Shown: positions 1 through 9,467, numbered from the stretch's first letter. The stretch is DNA of 64,000 nt from Chryseobacterium sp. JAH (GCF_001507335.1 NZ_LMAH01000007.1:1-64000), one strand, 5' to 3'. Program-made: numbers and translations. The notes: generated by a model from the letters alone, not told the origin.

Positions 1-254
1 TTAAAGTTCTTCGTTGAAGTAATTTTCAAAGAGTTGGCTTTAGTAATCGTTTGATCAGAGTTGTAATCTGCCGCAGTCGCATAGTTAAAGTCAACTGTAT
101 TACCGATGGCAGTACTTCCGCTGTCTATAGAGATTACATCTTTCAGGGTAATGTTTACTGTTGTGGTTGCGGTAGTATTTTGAGCTTGAACATTGTTAGT
201 TCCTAATATGATGGCTCCGATAGTTAAGGCTGCGATTGCGAATTGTTTTGTCAT
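1..254 (-). CDS. Small secreted protein of unknown function (5' part only)
   Basis: The gene starts at an ATG at 254 on the minus strand and runs off the left edge, so only about the first 84 residues are visible. Residues 1 to about 25 form a clear signal peptide (hydrophobic, ending VQA before QN). The mature part is rich in Thr, Asn, Ser and Asp and looks like a beta-rich exported protein (for example the stretch TTTVNITLKDVISIDSG). A TAnnTTTG-type promoter element lies at 307-314. I do not recognise the family, and no C-terminal sorting or anchoring signal can be judged because the end is missing. Confidence 0.75.
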   Translation of the reverse strand, partial: MTKQFAIAALTIGAIILGTNNVQAQNTTATTTVNITLKDVISIDSGSTAIGNTVDFNYATAADYNSDQTITKANSLKITSTKNF

Positions 255-306
255 GATATTAATCTTTTATTTTATTTCTTATTTAATTGTTCTCTTTTGA
301 ACACTA

Positions 307-314
307 CAAATCTA
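307..314 (-). promoter_or_regulatory. Bacteroidetes -7 promoter element (TAGATTTG)
   Basis: The minus strand reads TAGATTTG, matching the Bacteroidetes housekeeping -7 consensus TAnnTTTG. It lies about 50 bases upstream of the start of the secreted protein at the left edge. No clear -33 TTTG partner is seen. Confidence 0.45.
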
Positions 315-403
315 CGGCAGCGATAAAAGTTTCTTTGTAGTAGAAAATGGAAGTTCATGTAGTAAAATAACTACAGGATTATTAATTAGGTTTAAATAGA
401 AAA

Positions 404-430
404 CCCCCAACACTTAGAAAGTGTTGAGGG
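404..430 (-). terminator. Isolated terminator-like hairpin
   Basis: CAACACT pairs with AGTGTTG, extended by flanking C and G runs across one mismatch. Read on the minus strand the stem is followed by a short T-rich run, so it resembles an intrinsic terminator. No recognisable minus-strand gene lies immediately upstream of it. Confidence 0.45.
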
Positions 431-1052
431 CCTATTTAAATTGCTGTTATTTCTATTATAAAGCTGTTGTAAAATAATTACCGTTTGCGTATAATTTTTC
501 TTAGGTTTTCACAAAAAATATTTATATCATGGTTTCTTGAGATTGTACACAATGTCGGTTTATGAACAGAAACTTTTAACATTTAACATTACTTATCCTT
601 TAATTTTGATTTCACTCCCAATTAACAGACCTATTCTTTCCCCAAGTTTCTATTTCTATCCCTTTTTCATACTTAGAAACTATATAGCAGGAGTGATGTT
701 ATTGCGAAAAATAAAAATAGGAATTGCCAAAGAACAGGAATTTGTGCTTCGCAACTGGAGTTATTATTAGTTGCAGACCAAAATAAAATATAAGCTGAAA
801 AAGCCGGTATCGAATTGATCATCGGATAACTCATAAAAATAACGAGGGTGCCTGTACACCCGCAGGGTGAGGTCATGAACACTCACTAAATACTGAGTAT
901 ATACAACGGCGTGGGTTCTTTTTTTACCTCAACGACAGGCTAAGAAAAGAGAATAGTTAATGGAGAAAGATAACGGATAGTGCGTTTCAATTTTTTGCTG
1001 AGCTAATGCCAAAAGATTGTCTACCCGGCAAAAGGTTCTTGTTTACGGCTAA

Positions 1053-1340
<288 letters not shown>

Positions 1341-1360
1341 AAACTAAAACTATTAAAGAA

Positions 1361-1393
1361 AAAAATACCAACAGATCCTGTTGGTATTTTCTT
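1361..1393. terminator. Bidirectional intrinsic terminator
   Basis: TACCAACAG (1366-1374) pairs perfectly with CTGTTGGTA (1378-1386) around a 3-base loop. A-runs lie on the left and T-runs on the right, so it can stop both the small membrane gene and the convergent SusD gene. Confidence 0.85.
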
Positions 1394-1427
1394 TTGAAAG
1401 TAAAAAAGTAAAAAATTAAAATATATT

Positions 1428-3170
1428 CTAGTATCCTTCATTCTGCACCAGGTAGCCAGGAACACTTGATGCACCATCAATCGCAGACTGAGGAATCGGG
1501 AATAATCTTTTTCTAGGATCGGAATTGGTTTTGGATGTGTAAACATCCTCGTAATGCCCGAATCTGATCATATCTGTTCTTCTGGAATATTCCCAGTAAA
1601 ATTCAAATCCTCTTTCACGGTACAGCAAATCAAGATTAATTGAAGTTAAGGCCGGCGGAGTTACGCTCGGACGTGCCGTTCTTGAAGCTCTTACCAGATT
1701 AACATCCTGTAAAGCCGCTCCTGCATTTCCTTTTCTCAGCTGAGCTTCTGCTCTCATCAGGTAAATATCTGCTAAACGCAGCAGGACAATATCAGCATTC
1801 CCTCTGTTTCTTCCTGTGTCAGACGTTCTGCTGAACTGGTATTTTGAAACTCTGTAACCATCCGTATAATCTTTGTTATTCGGATTTTCAAGATCAATAT
1901 CCAGAGTGTGATTTACATAGTTTACAAAACCATTTCTCTGCTCAATAATCGGGTAGATTTTGTATTGTCCGGTTATCTCATCAATTTTAAATGGCTGTCC
2001 GTTTGAAGCATTTCTCAGTCCCCATTGAACTCCTCTCTGAATCCCCCTGTTGATTTCATATGTAGAACCATTCACAAGGAAATAATGATTTGAATCATTC
2101 GCAGGAGTAACTCCCGTTAAATTCTGCAAATTCTGTGGCACTGTAAAGTTTTCTTTATAAAATCTGGCATCCGCCTGAGCAGGATCTGTACTTCCGTACG
2201 CCTGAACCCAGGTGTTATAAAAATCAGAAGTGATGGCTGGTCCGTCTGTTCCGTTGGCTTTCGGGAACGCTGCCAATGGATATTGACTCCCAGATAAAGA
2301 CCAATACCCTAATCTGTTGTGCGAAGTATTAAGATCCTGACGCTGATCAATTGCAAAAACCAATTCTTTATTGGAGTGGTTGTTATCATCAAAAATCGCA
2401 AAGTATTCGGGAGACAGTGTAAATGAACCTGAAGTAATAACCTTATTCGTGTATTCTATCACTTTATCCATATCGGTTGCCGAAAAAACCGGCGTTCCGT
2501 AAGGATTTCGGTAAACTCCTGCATTAAGGTAAAGTTGCGCCAGGAAACCATTCACCGAAGCCTGAGACATTCTTCCCGGACCTTTTGAATTGTCAAGAAC
2601 ATTTACTACTGCAAGAAATTCACTTTCGATATAAGTAATTGCTTCCTGTTTTCTTAAGATCTCCGAATTTTGACCGCTGTTATCTTTTTTAAATGCAATC
2701 CCCCAATAATCAAGCATCAACATATTATAATAAGCTCTCAAAGCACGCATTTCAGCAACTCCTCTTGCCGCATTTGCATCTGTTGCCGCTAATGGCTGAA
2801 GTTTCTCAATGGCCGTCACCGTTCTCGAAATCATCAATCTCATGGCATCCCAAGTCTGCTGTACCACAACATTCGTGGTTGTGGTTGTATGTTGGTGAAG
2901 CTCGATATATTTCCCTCCGTCATACCAATCGTTTCCACTTCCTCTTGGCGGAAGAATCGCCTGATCTGAACTGATTAACTGAAGTCCATAATTTTTGGTA
3001 TGGGTAAATGCATCGGGAAGCGGACCGTAGGCAGCAGCAATAAAAGATTCTACAGGTGTAGCAGTTATTGCCTCCAATGATTCATCGATTACCTGTTCAT
3101 CCAGATTTGTACATCCTACTGCAACGAGAGTACTTAAGCTCAATATTGAGATTAAAAATTTATTTTTCAT
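1428..3170 (-). CDS. SusD/RagB-family outer-membrane substrate-binding lipoprotein
   Basis: A 580-residue protein with a lipoprotein signal peptide ending in VAVGC (lipid-modified Cys20). It has the all-helical SusD/RagB layout: an N-terminal helical region of TPR type and the C-terminal family signature near DIVLLRLADIYLMRAEA, followed by LYRERGFEFYWEYSRRTDMIRFGHY, which is the hallmark of SusD C-termini. SusD proteins sit on the cell surface as a lid over a SusC TonB-dependent channel. The susC partner lies 19 bases upstream on the same strand, so the two form an operon. Substrate cannot be read from SusD itself; the divergent phosphatases suggest a phosphorylated organic compound rather than a glycan. 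No glycoside hydrolase is nearby. Confidence 0.93.
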   Translation of the reverse strand: MKNKFLISILSLSTLVAVGCTNLDEQVIDESLEAITATPVESFIAAAYGPLPDAFTHTKNYGLQLISSDQAILPPRGSGNDWYDGGKYIELHQHTTTTTNVVVQQTWDAMRLMISRTVTAIEKLQPLAATDANAARGVAEMRALRAYYNMLMLDYWGIAFKKDNSGQNSEILRKQEAITYIESEFLAVVNVLDNSKGPGRMSQASVNGFLAQLYLNAGVYRNPYGTPVFSATDMDKVIEYTNKVITSGSFTLSPEYFAIFDDNNHSNKELVFAIDQRQDLNTSHNRLGYWSLSGSQYPLAAFPKANGTDGPAITSDFYNTWVQAYGSTDPAQADARFYKENFTVPQNLQNLTGVTPANDSNHYFLVNGSTYEINRGIQRGVQWGLRNASNGQPFKIDEITGQYKIYPIIEQRNGFVNYVNHTLDIDLENPNNKDYTDGYRVSKYQFSRTSDTGRNRGNADIVLLRLADIYLMRAEAQLRKGNAGAALQDVNLVRASRTARPSVTPPALTSINLDLLYRERGFEFYWEYSRRTDMIRFGHYEDVYTSKTNSDPRKRLFPIPQSAIDGASSVPGYLVQNEGY

Positions 3171-3189
3171 TTTTTCTTTTTTTAAATAA

Positions 3190-5955
3190 TTAAAATGCTA
3201 CGTTTACACCAAAAACAAAGCTCCTTGCTTTAGGATACGTTGCGTAATCAATCCCGAACGACTGAATTCCTCCCTGAGAAAGCCCCGTATTGATCTCCGG
3301 ATCAAAACCTGAATATTTGGTGATGATAAACAGATTCTGAGCTGTTACCGAGAATCTGATGTTTCTGATATGCTCACCAATTCCCAGAAATCGAGGATTT
3401 AAATTATACCCTAAAGTAGCGTTGTTTAATCTTAAGAAATCTCCTTTTTCCAGATATCTTGTAGAGATTGCATTGGTGTTGTTTAAGCTTTCATTAGGAA
3501 ACTGAGTTGCAGCATCTGTAGTATTCTGAGAAATTCCCAGTCTCCCTCTTGAAAATAAAGTAGATGCAGTGTTGTTATAAATCATATTCCCTGCTACTCC
3601 ATTGAAATTTAGCCCTAAATCAAAATTTTTGTAAGCTGCTTTCAGATTGATGTTGTACGTGAAATCCGGTAATGCACTTCCAGCCGCTACCCTGTCGTTA
3701 TCTGTGATGATACCGTCTCCGTCTACATCTCTGAAAATGTTTGTACCATTGGCATTGATCCCTAAAAATTCTCTTACGTAAAATGTTCCGATTGGCTCAT
3801 TATTGACATATCCGTTGATTACCGCATTAGTTGTTCCCGGACCTTGAGCTTCACCCGTAGAAATTACTTTGTAGGGAGAATCTGTTACTTTGTTTTTAAT
3901 GAATGACATGTTTCCGCCAACGCTGTAAGTGAAAGCTTTGCTTGTATCACTATTATAATTCAGCGTAAGTTCTAAACCTGTATTTTTGATCTTCATATTT
4001 GAGATATTCTTCCACATCGTCGCAGCCGGTTCTACAGGATCTACAGTATTTATTACTGAAATAACATTATCAGAAATTTTATTGAAGAAATCAACAGTAC
4101 CCGTTAATCTGTTATTTAAAATTCCAAAGTCTAATCCAACATTGGTTTGGGTGGTTACCTCCCATTGAAGATCAGGATTGTCAGCTCTTACCAGATAAAC
4201 TCCTACGGGATAATTTCCGCTGTCGTTCAGAGGGTAAGTTGCCTGTGCAGTTCCGTTGGAATCAGCCTGATAACTTCGTTTTGTTACTTTACCCGGGATT
4301 TCCTGATTTCCTGTTTTACCCCAGCTTGCTCTCAATTTCAAATTATTGATTGTGCTTATGTTTTCCATGAAGCTTTCTTTAGAAATATTCCATCCTGCAG
4401 CAACAGAAGGGAAAAAGCCATACGTGTTATTGGCTCCGAATTTAGAAGATCCGTCTGCTCTTAAGGTAGCAGTTAAGAGATATTTATCCTGAAAATCATA
4501 ATTTAACCTTCCAAACCAAGACTGCAATTCATTTTTGTTGGCAACGATCGTTGTGGTCTGGTTGGCCGCTCCTGCTGCAGGAATCTGATATTGCGGCTCG
4601 ATTCCGTTGAGTGGGAAATTCTGATAATACCAACCTCTCGATGTCAACATTAATTTCTGATAAGAATGTCCGGCCATTACATTAAAATCATGGTCGCTGA
4701 TTTTAAATCTATAGGTTAAAGTATTCTCTAAAAGCGTGTTGTTGTTTGAGTAATTGCTTAGGTTTAAAGTTCCGATTTCCAAAGGAATCGCATTCGGAAT
4801 ATTCTGAATTACTCTTTCTGCTGTAGAATAATCAATTCCTAAATTCACCTTATAAGTCAACCCCTTAATAATTTCTACCGAAGGAGAAATGTTGGCTAAA
4901 ATCCTGTTGTTTGTAGTATAATCTTTATAAATTTCACGACGAATCAGCGGATTGAAAGCACCATTATTGAACACCGTTGTTGGCGAACCATTGGTATAAG
5001 CCGGATATGTAGGATTCCAGGTAAGCATCGTAGAAACTACATCTGTCGCATTGGGTCTGTTATTTTCAGTTCTTGTTCCGTTTAAGTTAAAATCAATATT
5101 AACTCTTCCGTCAAATGCTTTTTGTGAAACATTTACACGTCCGGAATATCTTTTCAGATTACTGTTATACAGAATTCCTTCCTGATCTTCATATCCTAAA
5201 GTTGCATAATAATTTGAAGTATCTGTTGCTCCTGATGCTGAAAAATTCACATTTTTAGAAACACCTGTTCTTGTTAATTCATCCTGCCAATCAGTGTTTC
5301 CTCCCATATCGTCTAATTTTCCTCCGGCAGCAACAACCTGTCTTCTGAATTCGTCTGCACCAAAAACATTCATTTTTTTGGCAAGATTGGAAATCGTAAG
5401 GTTGGAAGAAAGATTCATCTGAGTTCTTCCTTTTTTCCCTTTTTTAGTGGTGATAATAATAACTCCATTTGCTCCTCTTGCTCCATAGATTGCAGCTGCA
5501 GAAGCATCTTTTAAAATATCCATCGATTCTATATCATCAGGATTAATGAAGTTCATCGGGTTATTAGCGGGTCCGGTGGTACTGTTATCAATTACAAAAC
5601 CGTCGATTACGTAAAGCGGTGTAGTACCTGAACGTAAACTCCCAACTCCTCTGATGATAATATTTTGGTTAGCCCCGGGTTCACCACTTATATTGGTAAC
5701 ATTTACTCCGGCAATTTTTCCCTGAAGTAACTGACCCACATTCGCAACCATCCCTTTATTGAAATCTTCACTTTTTACAGATCCTACAGATCCGGTAACA
5801 TCAGATCTTTTCTGACTTCCGTATCCCACCATTACCACCTCTTCAATATCTTTCAATTTGCTCTCATCGTTGATAGTATCGGATTCTTTTTTTTGCGCAA
5901 ATGTTAAACTGACACAACTCATCAAAACAGTCGGCACGAGATAAATACGTTTCAT
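3190..5955 (-). CDS. SusC/RagA-family TonB-linked outer-membrane receptor
   Basis: A protein of 921 residues using the ATG at 5955; a TTG at 5970 would add five residues but lies in the promoter. Signal peptide about residues 1-20 (ends LTFA). The TonB-box/plug start EEVVMVGYGSQ is at about residue 38, followed by the plug motifs IIIRGVGSL and PLYVIDGF, and the beta-barrel fills the rest, ending in an aromatic residue (GVNVAF). The SusC family usually carries a CarboxypepD_reg-like domain of about 80 residues between signal peptide and plug. Here only some 15 residues separate them, so the domain is absent. It imports the ligand captured by the SusD downstream, powered by TonB/ExbBD. Confidence 0.93.
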   Translation of the reverse strand: MKRIYLVPTVLMSCVSLTFAQKKESDTINDESKLKDIEEVVMVGYGSQKRSDVTGSVGSVKSEDFNKGMVANVGQLLQGKIAGVNVTNISGEPGANQNIIIRGVGSLRSGTTPLYVIDGFVIDNSTTGPANNPMNFINPDDIESMDILKDASAAAIYGARGANGVIIITTKKGKKGRTQMNLSSNLTISNLAKKMNVFGADEFRRQVVAAGGKLDDMGGNTDWQDELTRTGVSKNVNFSASGATDTSNYYATLGYEDQEGILYNSNLKRYSGRVNVSQKAFDGRVNIDFNLNGTRTENNRPNATDVVSTMLTWNPTYPAYTNGSPTTVFNNGAFNPLIRREIYKDYTTNNRILANISPSVEIIKGLTYKVNLGIDYSTAERVIQNIPNAIPLEIGTLNLSNYSNNNTLLENTLTYRFKISDHDFNVMAGHSYQKLMLTSRGWYYQNFPLNGIEPQYQIPAAGAANQTTTIVANKNELQSWFGRLNYDFQDKYLLTATLRADGSSKFGANNTYGFFPSVAAGWNISKESFMENISTINNLKLRASWGKTGNQEIPGKVTKRSYQADSNGTAQATYPLNDSGNYPVGVYLVRADNPDLQWEVTTQTNVGLDFGILNNRLTGTVDFFNKISDNVISVINTVDPVEPAATMWKNISNMKIKNTGLELTLNYNSDTSKAFTYSVGGNMSFIKNKVTDSPYKVISTGEAQGPGTTNAVINGYVNNEPIGTFYVREFLGINANGTNIFRDVDGDGIITDNDRVAAGSALPDFTYNINLKAAYKNFDLGLNFNGVAGNMIYNNTASTLFSRGRLGISQNTTDAATQFPNESLNNTNAISTRYLEKGDFLRLNNATLGYNLNPRFLGIGEHIRNIRFSVTAQNLFIITKYSGFDPEINTGLSQGGIQSFGIDYATYPKARSFVFGVNVAF

Positions 5956-5967
5956 TCTTTTTTTGTG

Positions 5968-5975
5968 CAAAATTA
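5968..5975 (-). promoter_or_regulatory. -7 element of susC promoter (TAATTTTG)
   Basis: The minus strand reads TAATTTTG, a full TAnnTTTG match only 12 bases before the ATG of susC. The predicted 5' leader is therefore very short. The position also argues against the upstream TTG start at 5970. Confidence 0.55.
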
Positions 5976-6178
5976 GGATCGTCGAAGGCCAGAATATGTT
6001 AATTAAGCTTTAACAAATGAATATAAATAAGTTAATGCAATGTGAATTTTACTGCTAAAAATTAAATTTATATCAACTTTTACCCGAACATATTTTATAA
6101 TAAACTTTTAATCAACACACTACCCGTTAACATTAGGTTTCTCATTTTCAAATCCTCTTTCCCGAATCTATTTATGAG

Positions 6179-6186
6179 TAATTTTG
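6179..6186 (+). promoter_or_regulatory. -7 element of alkaline phosphatase promoter (TAATTTTG)
   Basis: TAATTTTG matches TAnnTTTG and lies about 45 bases before the ATG at 6232. It overlaps the alternative TTG start at 6184, which supports the downstream ATG. Confidence 0.6.
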
Positions 6187-6231
6187 CCCCCTAATTTCAC
6201 ATTAATTAAAATTATCAAAAATTCAATCATT

Positions 6232-7356
6232 ATGAAATTTTATTCCACATTTGCTAAAGCTAATAAAGCTATACTGTTTACTTTGCTTCTTTTTACAACA
6301 ATAATTAAAGCACAGACCCAGAAACCTCTTAATATTATTTTTATGATTGGTGACGGCATGGGTGTTTCTCAGGTCACTTCAGCGTTCTATTTTGGAAATT
6401 CAGAACCCAACTTTCAAAAATTTAAAATTGTAGGACTTTCAGAGACTTCTTCTACCAGCGACTGGGTTACAGATTCTGCCGCCGGAGCAACCGCTTTATC
6501 AACAGGTGAGAAAACCTACAAGCGAGCAATCGGTGTCAATAAAGACTCCATAGCACTTCCAACTATACTTGAACAGCTTCAGAAAAAAAATTACCAGACC
6601 GGATTAGTAAGTTTAACCAGCATTACTCACGCAACACCTGCTTCGTATTATGCACATGTAAAAGACAGAGACCTTCATGAAGACATTGCGCTTGATTTGG
6701 TAAAGGCCAACGTGAATTTCTTAGCTGGCGGTGGTCTGAAATTTTTTAACAAAAGAAAAGACGGCAAAAATCTTCTGAATGAATTTAAAAAACTCAATTA
6801 TAATATAGATACCGTTAAACTTTCAAAACCCATTCAAAATAAAAACAACTTTTATCTCTTGGCACAGGACGAGCTTCCCAATAAAGTTCAGGGAAGAGGT
6901 GATTTTCTTCCGGAAGCTACACAGACTGCTTTAGATTATTTATCAAAAAATAAAAAACCTTTCTTTCTAATGGTGGAAGGTTCATTCATCGATTGGGGTG
7001 GCCACGCGAAGGATGGTGAGATGATGGTAAAAGAAGTTCTTGATTTCGACAAAACGATTGGTGTGGTCATGAAGTTTATCAAAGAAAACCCAAACACACT
7101 CTTGGTCGTTACAGCAGATCACGAAACCGGCGGTGCAAGCATCGGAAAATTCATGGAAAAAGATTCGACAGGAAAAGAAAAGAATATTAAAGGCAAAGTA
7201 CAGATTAATTTTATTGACAATCAGCACACTGCGGCTCTGGTTCCTGTTTTTGCGATGGGGAAAAACCAGGAACTCTTCTCCGGAGTCTATCCGAACAACA
7301 CTATCTATCATAAACTTGTGGAAGCGTTGAAAGAATCAGGAGTTCACATTAAATAA
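6232..7356 (+). CDS. Secreted alkaline phosphatase (PhoA-type superfamily)
   Basis: A protein of 374 residues. The ATG at 6232 follows the promoter and gives a clean signal peptide (ends TIIKAQ). Alkaline phosphatase landmarks appear in order: the metal-binding FMIGDGMGVSQ, the phosphorylated serine in TDSAAGATALSTGEK, HATPASYYAHVKDRD, EGSFIDWGGHAKD, the metal ligands in VVTADHETGG, and the late histidine in QHTAALVPV. It removes phosphate from phosphomonoesters outside the cytoplasm, using zinc and magnesium. It is shorter than E. coli PhoA (about 450 residues), as are many Bacteroidetes members. A second phosphatase follows after 22 bases, probably in the same transcript, and a SusCD uptake pair is divergent. 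Confidence 0.93.
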   Translation: MKFYSTFAKANKAILFTLLLFTTIIKAQTQKPLNIIFMIGDGMGVSQVTSAFYFGNSEPNFQKFKIVGLSETSSTSDWVTDSAAGATALSTGEKTYKRAIGVNKDSIALPTILEQLQKKNYQTGLVSLTSITHATPASYYAHVKDRDLHEDIALDLVKANVNFLAGGGLKFFNKRKDGKNLLNEFKKLNYNIDTVKLSKPIQNKNNFYLLAQDELPNKVQGRGDFLPEATQTALDYLSKNKKPFFLMVEGSFIDWGGHAKDGEMMVKEVLDFDKTIGVVMKFIKENPNTLLVVTADHETGGASIGKFMEKDSTGKEKNIKGKVQINFIDNQHTAALVPVFAMGKNQELFSGVYPNNTIYHKLVEALKESGVHIK

Positions 7357-7378
7357 TCAAACTAAAAATTCAAATATA

Positions 7379-9157
7379 ATGTCGTTTACATACAACATAA
7401 GTCTGTTCTGTCTACTTTTACTAGGACTAAAAATTTCGGCACAGACCCCGAAAGCCCACTCTCACAATGATTACGAACAGAAAATTCCGTTCTGGTACGC
7501 TTTGGGAGCCGGCGCACAATCTATTGAAGCCGATGTTTTTCTTGAAAACAACGAACTATTTGTCGCCCATGATCAAAAAAATATTTCAAAAGAAAGAACT
7601 TTTGAAAACCTGTACTTAAAACCCATCGAACAAGTTATTGACCTTAAATTAAATTCAGATCAACCTGTTCAGATTCTGATTGATATTAAAACCGATGCAA
7701 AGACTACACTTCAAAAAATCGTTTCTGAAATCCAAAAGCATCCTAAACTCAGCAATCAGAAAACATTCAGTTTTGTTATTTCCGGAAATCAACCTAAACC
7801 TGAAGACTTCACTTCCTATCCTGATTTCATAAGATTTGATTACCAGAAAGTAATAAATCTCACGCCTGAACAATGGGAGAAAGTAGCTTTGCTAAGTTTA
7901 AATTTCAAACAGTATTCAAATTGGAACGGAAAAGGCGGATTGACAGAAGCAGACCTTCCCAAACTAACAAAGATCATTAAAGAAGCTAAAGCTTTTAAGA
8001 AGCCCATTCGGTTTTGGGCAATTCCTGATTCTAAAACTTCATGGGAATTCTTCACCAACAATGGTGTGGATTACATCAATACCGATAAACCGAAAGATTG
8101 CGTTGAATACATTTCCACTTTACCCTCGCGAACATTTAAAAACAATTTATTCTCAGAAGTTTACACTCCGAAATTCCTTTATGAAAATAAAAATATCCCT
8201 GTCAAAAATGTAATCTTACTGATTGGTGACGGAAACGGATTATCGCAAATCTCTTCGTCAGTTTTAGCGAATAAAGGTCAGCTGACTTTAACTCAACTGA
8301 AAAATATCGGTTTAATTAAAACGTCTTCCACAGATAATTTCTCAACAGATTCTGCAGCCGGAGCGTCAGCTTTTGCAACAGGAAAAAAGACAAAAAACAG
8401 ATTTATCGGGGTAGATCCTGATGGAAAAACCATCCAAAATATTAGTGAAATTTTATCGAAAAAAGGATTCAATACAGGAATTATCACCACAGATGAAATC
8501 GTCGGCGCAACACCTTCCGCATTCTACGCCCACCAAAAAGACCGGGGAATGGAAAAAGAAATAGCCGAAGATTTAATAAAAAGCAAACTGACATTCTTCG
8601 CTGCAGGAGGAAAATCAAAAGTCTTCCCACTCCCAAAGTTTACAATTTCTGAAACACCACAAGATATCTCAAAGAGCAAAGCTGACCGTTTAGCTTATTA
8701 TATTTCTGACCATGGTGTACCTTCGGTTTTGAAAGGCCGCGGAAATTTACTTTCCGAACTGGTAGAAAACGGATTGCATTTCTTACATTCGAAAAAGAAA
8801 CCTTTCTTTATGATGATTGAGGCCGCACAGATTGACAGCGGTGGCCACAGCAACAATACCGGAACCATAATCACTGAAGGAATAGATTTTGACAGAGCCA
8901 TCACAAGAGCAGTACAGTTTGCCGACGAAAACCCTGGAACATTGATTGTGATCACTGCAGATCACGAGACTGGTGGTTTCAGCATTCCTCACGGAGACCT
9001 GCAGTCTCAAACAGTTGAAGGAGATTTTACCACTGATGATCATTCAGCAACCTTAATCCCCGTTTTCTCGTATGGCCCGAAATCTGATACATTCACTGGT
9101 GTCTACGAAAACAACGAAATTTTTCACAGAATTTTGAAGGCCTTGAACATTCAGTAG
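7379..9157 (+). CDS. Bifunctional GDPD-like phosphodiesterase / alkaline phosphatase fusion
   Basis: A protein of 592 residues with a signal peptide (ends LKISAQ). Residues about 24-265 form a PI-PLC/glycerophosphodiester-phosphodiesterase-like TIM barrel: AHSHNDYEQ, then SIEADVFLENNELFVAHD, with the His and Glu/Asp positions expected of the metal site, and FWAIPDS plus YINTDKP near the end. Residues about 272-590 are a complete alkaline phosphatase: ILLIGDGNGLSQ, TDSAAGASAFATGKKT, GATPSAFYAHQKDRG, EAAQIDSGGHSNN, VITADHETGG, DHSATLIPVF. The fusion could cleave a phosphodiester and then release phosphate from the monoester product. Direct coupling is inference. The two phosphatase modules in this operon are clearly related to each other. 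Confidence 0.9.
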   Translation: MSFTYNISLFCLLLLGLKISAQTPKAHSHNDYEQKIPFWYALGAGAQSIEADVFLENNELFVAHDQKNISKERTFENLYLKPIEQVIDLKLNSDQPVQILIDIKTDAKTTLQKIVSEIQKHPKLSNQKTFSFVISGNQPKPEDFTSYPDFIRFDYQKVINLTPEQWEKVALLSLNFKQYSNWNGKGGLTEADLPKLTKIIKEAKAFKKPIRFWAIPDSKTSWEFFTNNGVDYINTDKPKDCVEYISTLPSRTFKNNLFSEVYTPKFLYENKNIPVKNVILLIGDGNGLSQISSSVLANKGQLTLTQLKNIGLIKTSSTDNFSTDSAAGASAFATGKKTKNRFIGVDPDGKTIQNISEILSKKGFNTGIITTDEIVGATPSAFYAHQKDRGMEKEIAEDLIKSKLTFFAAGGKSKVFPLPKFTISETPQDISKSKADRLAYYISDHGVPSVLKGRGNLLSELVENGLHFLHSKKKPFFMMIEAAQIDSGGHSNNTGTIITEGIDFDRAITRAVQFADENPGTLIVITADHETGGFSIPHGDLQSQTVEGDFTTDDHSATLIPVFSYGPKSDTFTGVYENNEIFHRILKALNIQ

Positions 9158-9467
9158 AAATTAAAAGAGAAACCTAACAAACAATAAAAGCAAAATATTA
9201 ATTTAGACAATTCATTAGACTTTAAAAATCCAGTTTTCATGTATATTTTAATAAAAATTTAAACTAAAAAGTTTTGATAATTAAAAAATAAAATATCAAA
9301 ACCCACAATCCGATTTAATTTAAAATATAAAACACTGAAAACTAAAATACTAAAGCCTGAGACAATAAAATAAGCGGTATTGGTCGACAAAAAAGACTAA
9401 AAAAATGTTTTATCGTAAAGAATTTTATATATTTGCACAATCTAACAATTAAAAAAAATAATTTACT
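9158..9467. other. Intergenic region upstream of acpP
   Basis: About 310 very AT-rich bases. GTTTTGATA (9271-9279) can pair with TATCAAAAC (9294-9302), a weak hairpin without a T-run. The acpP promoter element TATATTTG is at 9428-9435. No gene is visible. Confidence 0.5.
9428..9435 (+). promoter_or_regulatory. -7 element of acpP operon promoter (TATATTTG)
   Basis: TATATTTG is a full match to TAnnTTTG, 32 bases before the acpP ATG. A TGTTTT motif about 20 bases upstream may stand in for the -33 element. Confidence 0.65.

Larger units (their letters stand above)
5956..6231. promoter_or_regulatory. Divergent promoter region between susC and alkaline phosphatase
   Basis: Two outward-facing -7 elements, both TAATTTTG, lie at 5968-5975 (minus, for susC) and 6179-6186 (plus, for the phosphatase). 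Between them TTAACA appears three times: as the arms of an inverted repeat TGTTAA-N7-TTAACA (5997-6015) and at 6127-6132. Shared regulation of the two units, for example by phosphate supply, is inference. Confidence 0.5.

Noticed and set aside
537..770. 77-codon plus-strand open frame in the gene-poor region
   Set aside because: Atypical composition (AT-driven Ile, Leu, Tyr, Phe runs), no promoter or homologous pattern, and it overlaps another open frame on the other strand.
673..882. 69-codon minus-strand open frame with hydrophobic stretches
   Set aside because: Almost no charged residues, as expected of antisense of AT-rich DNA; no family pattern recognised.
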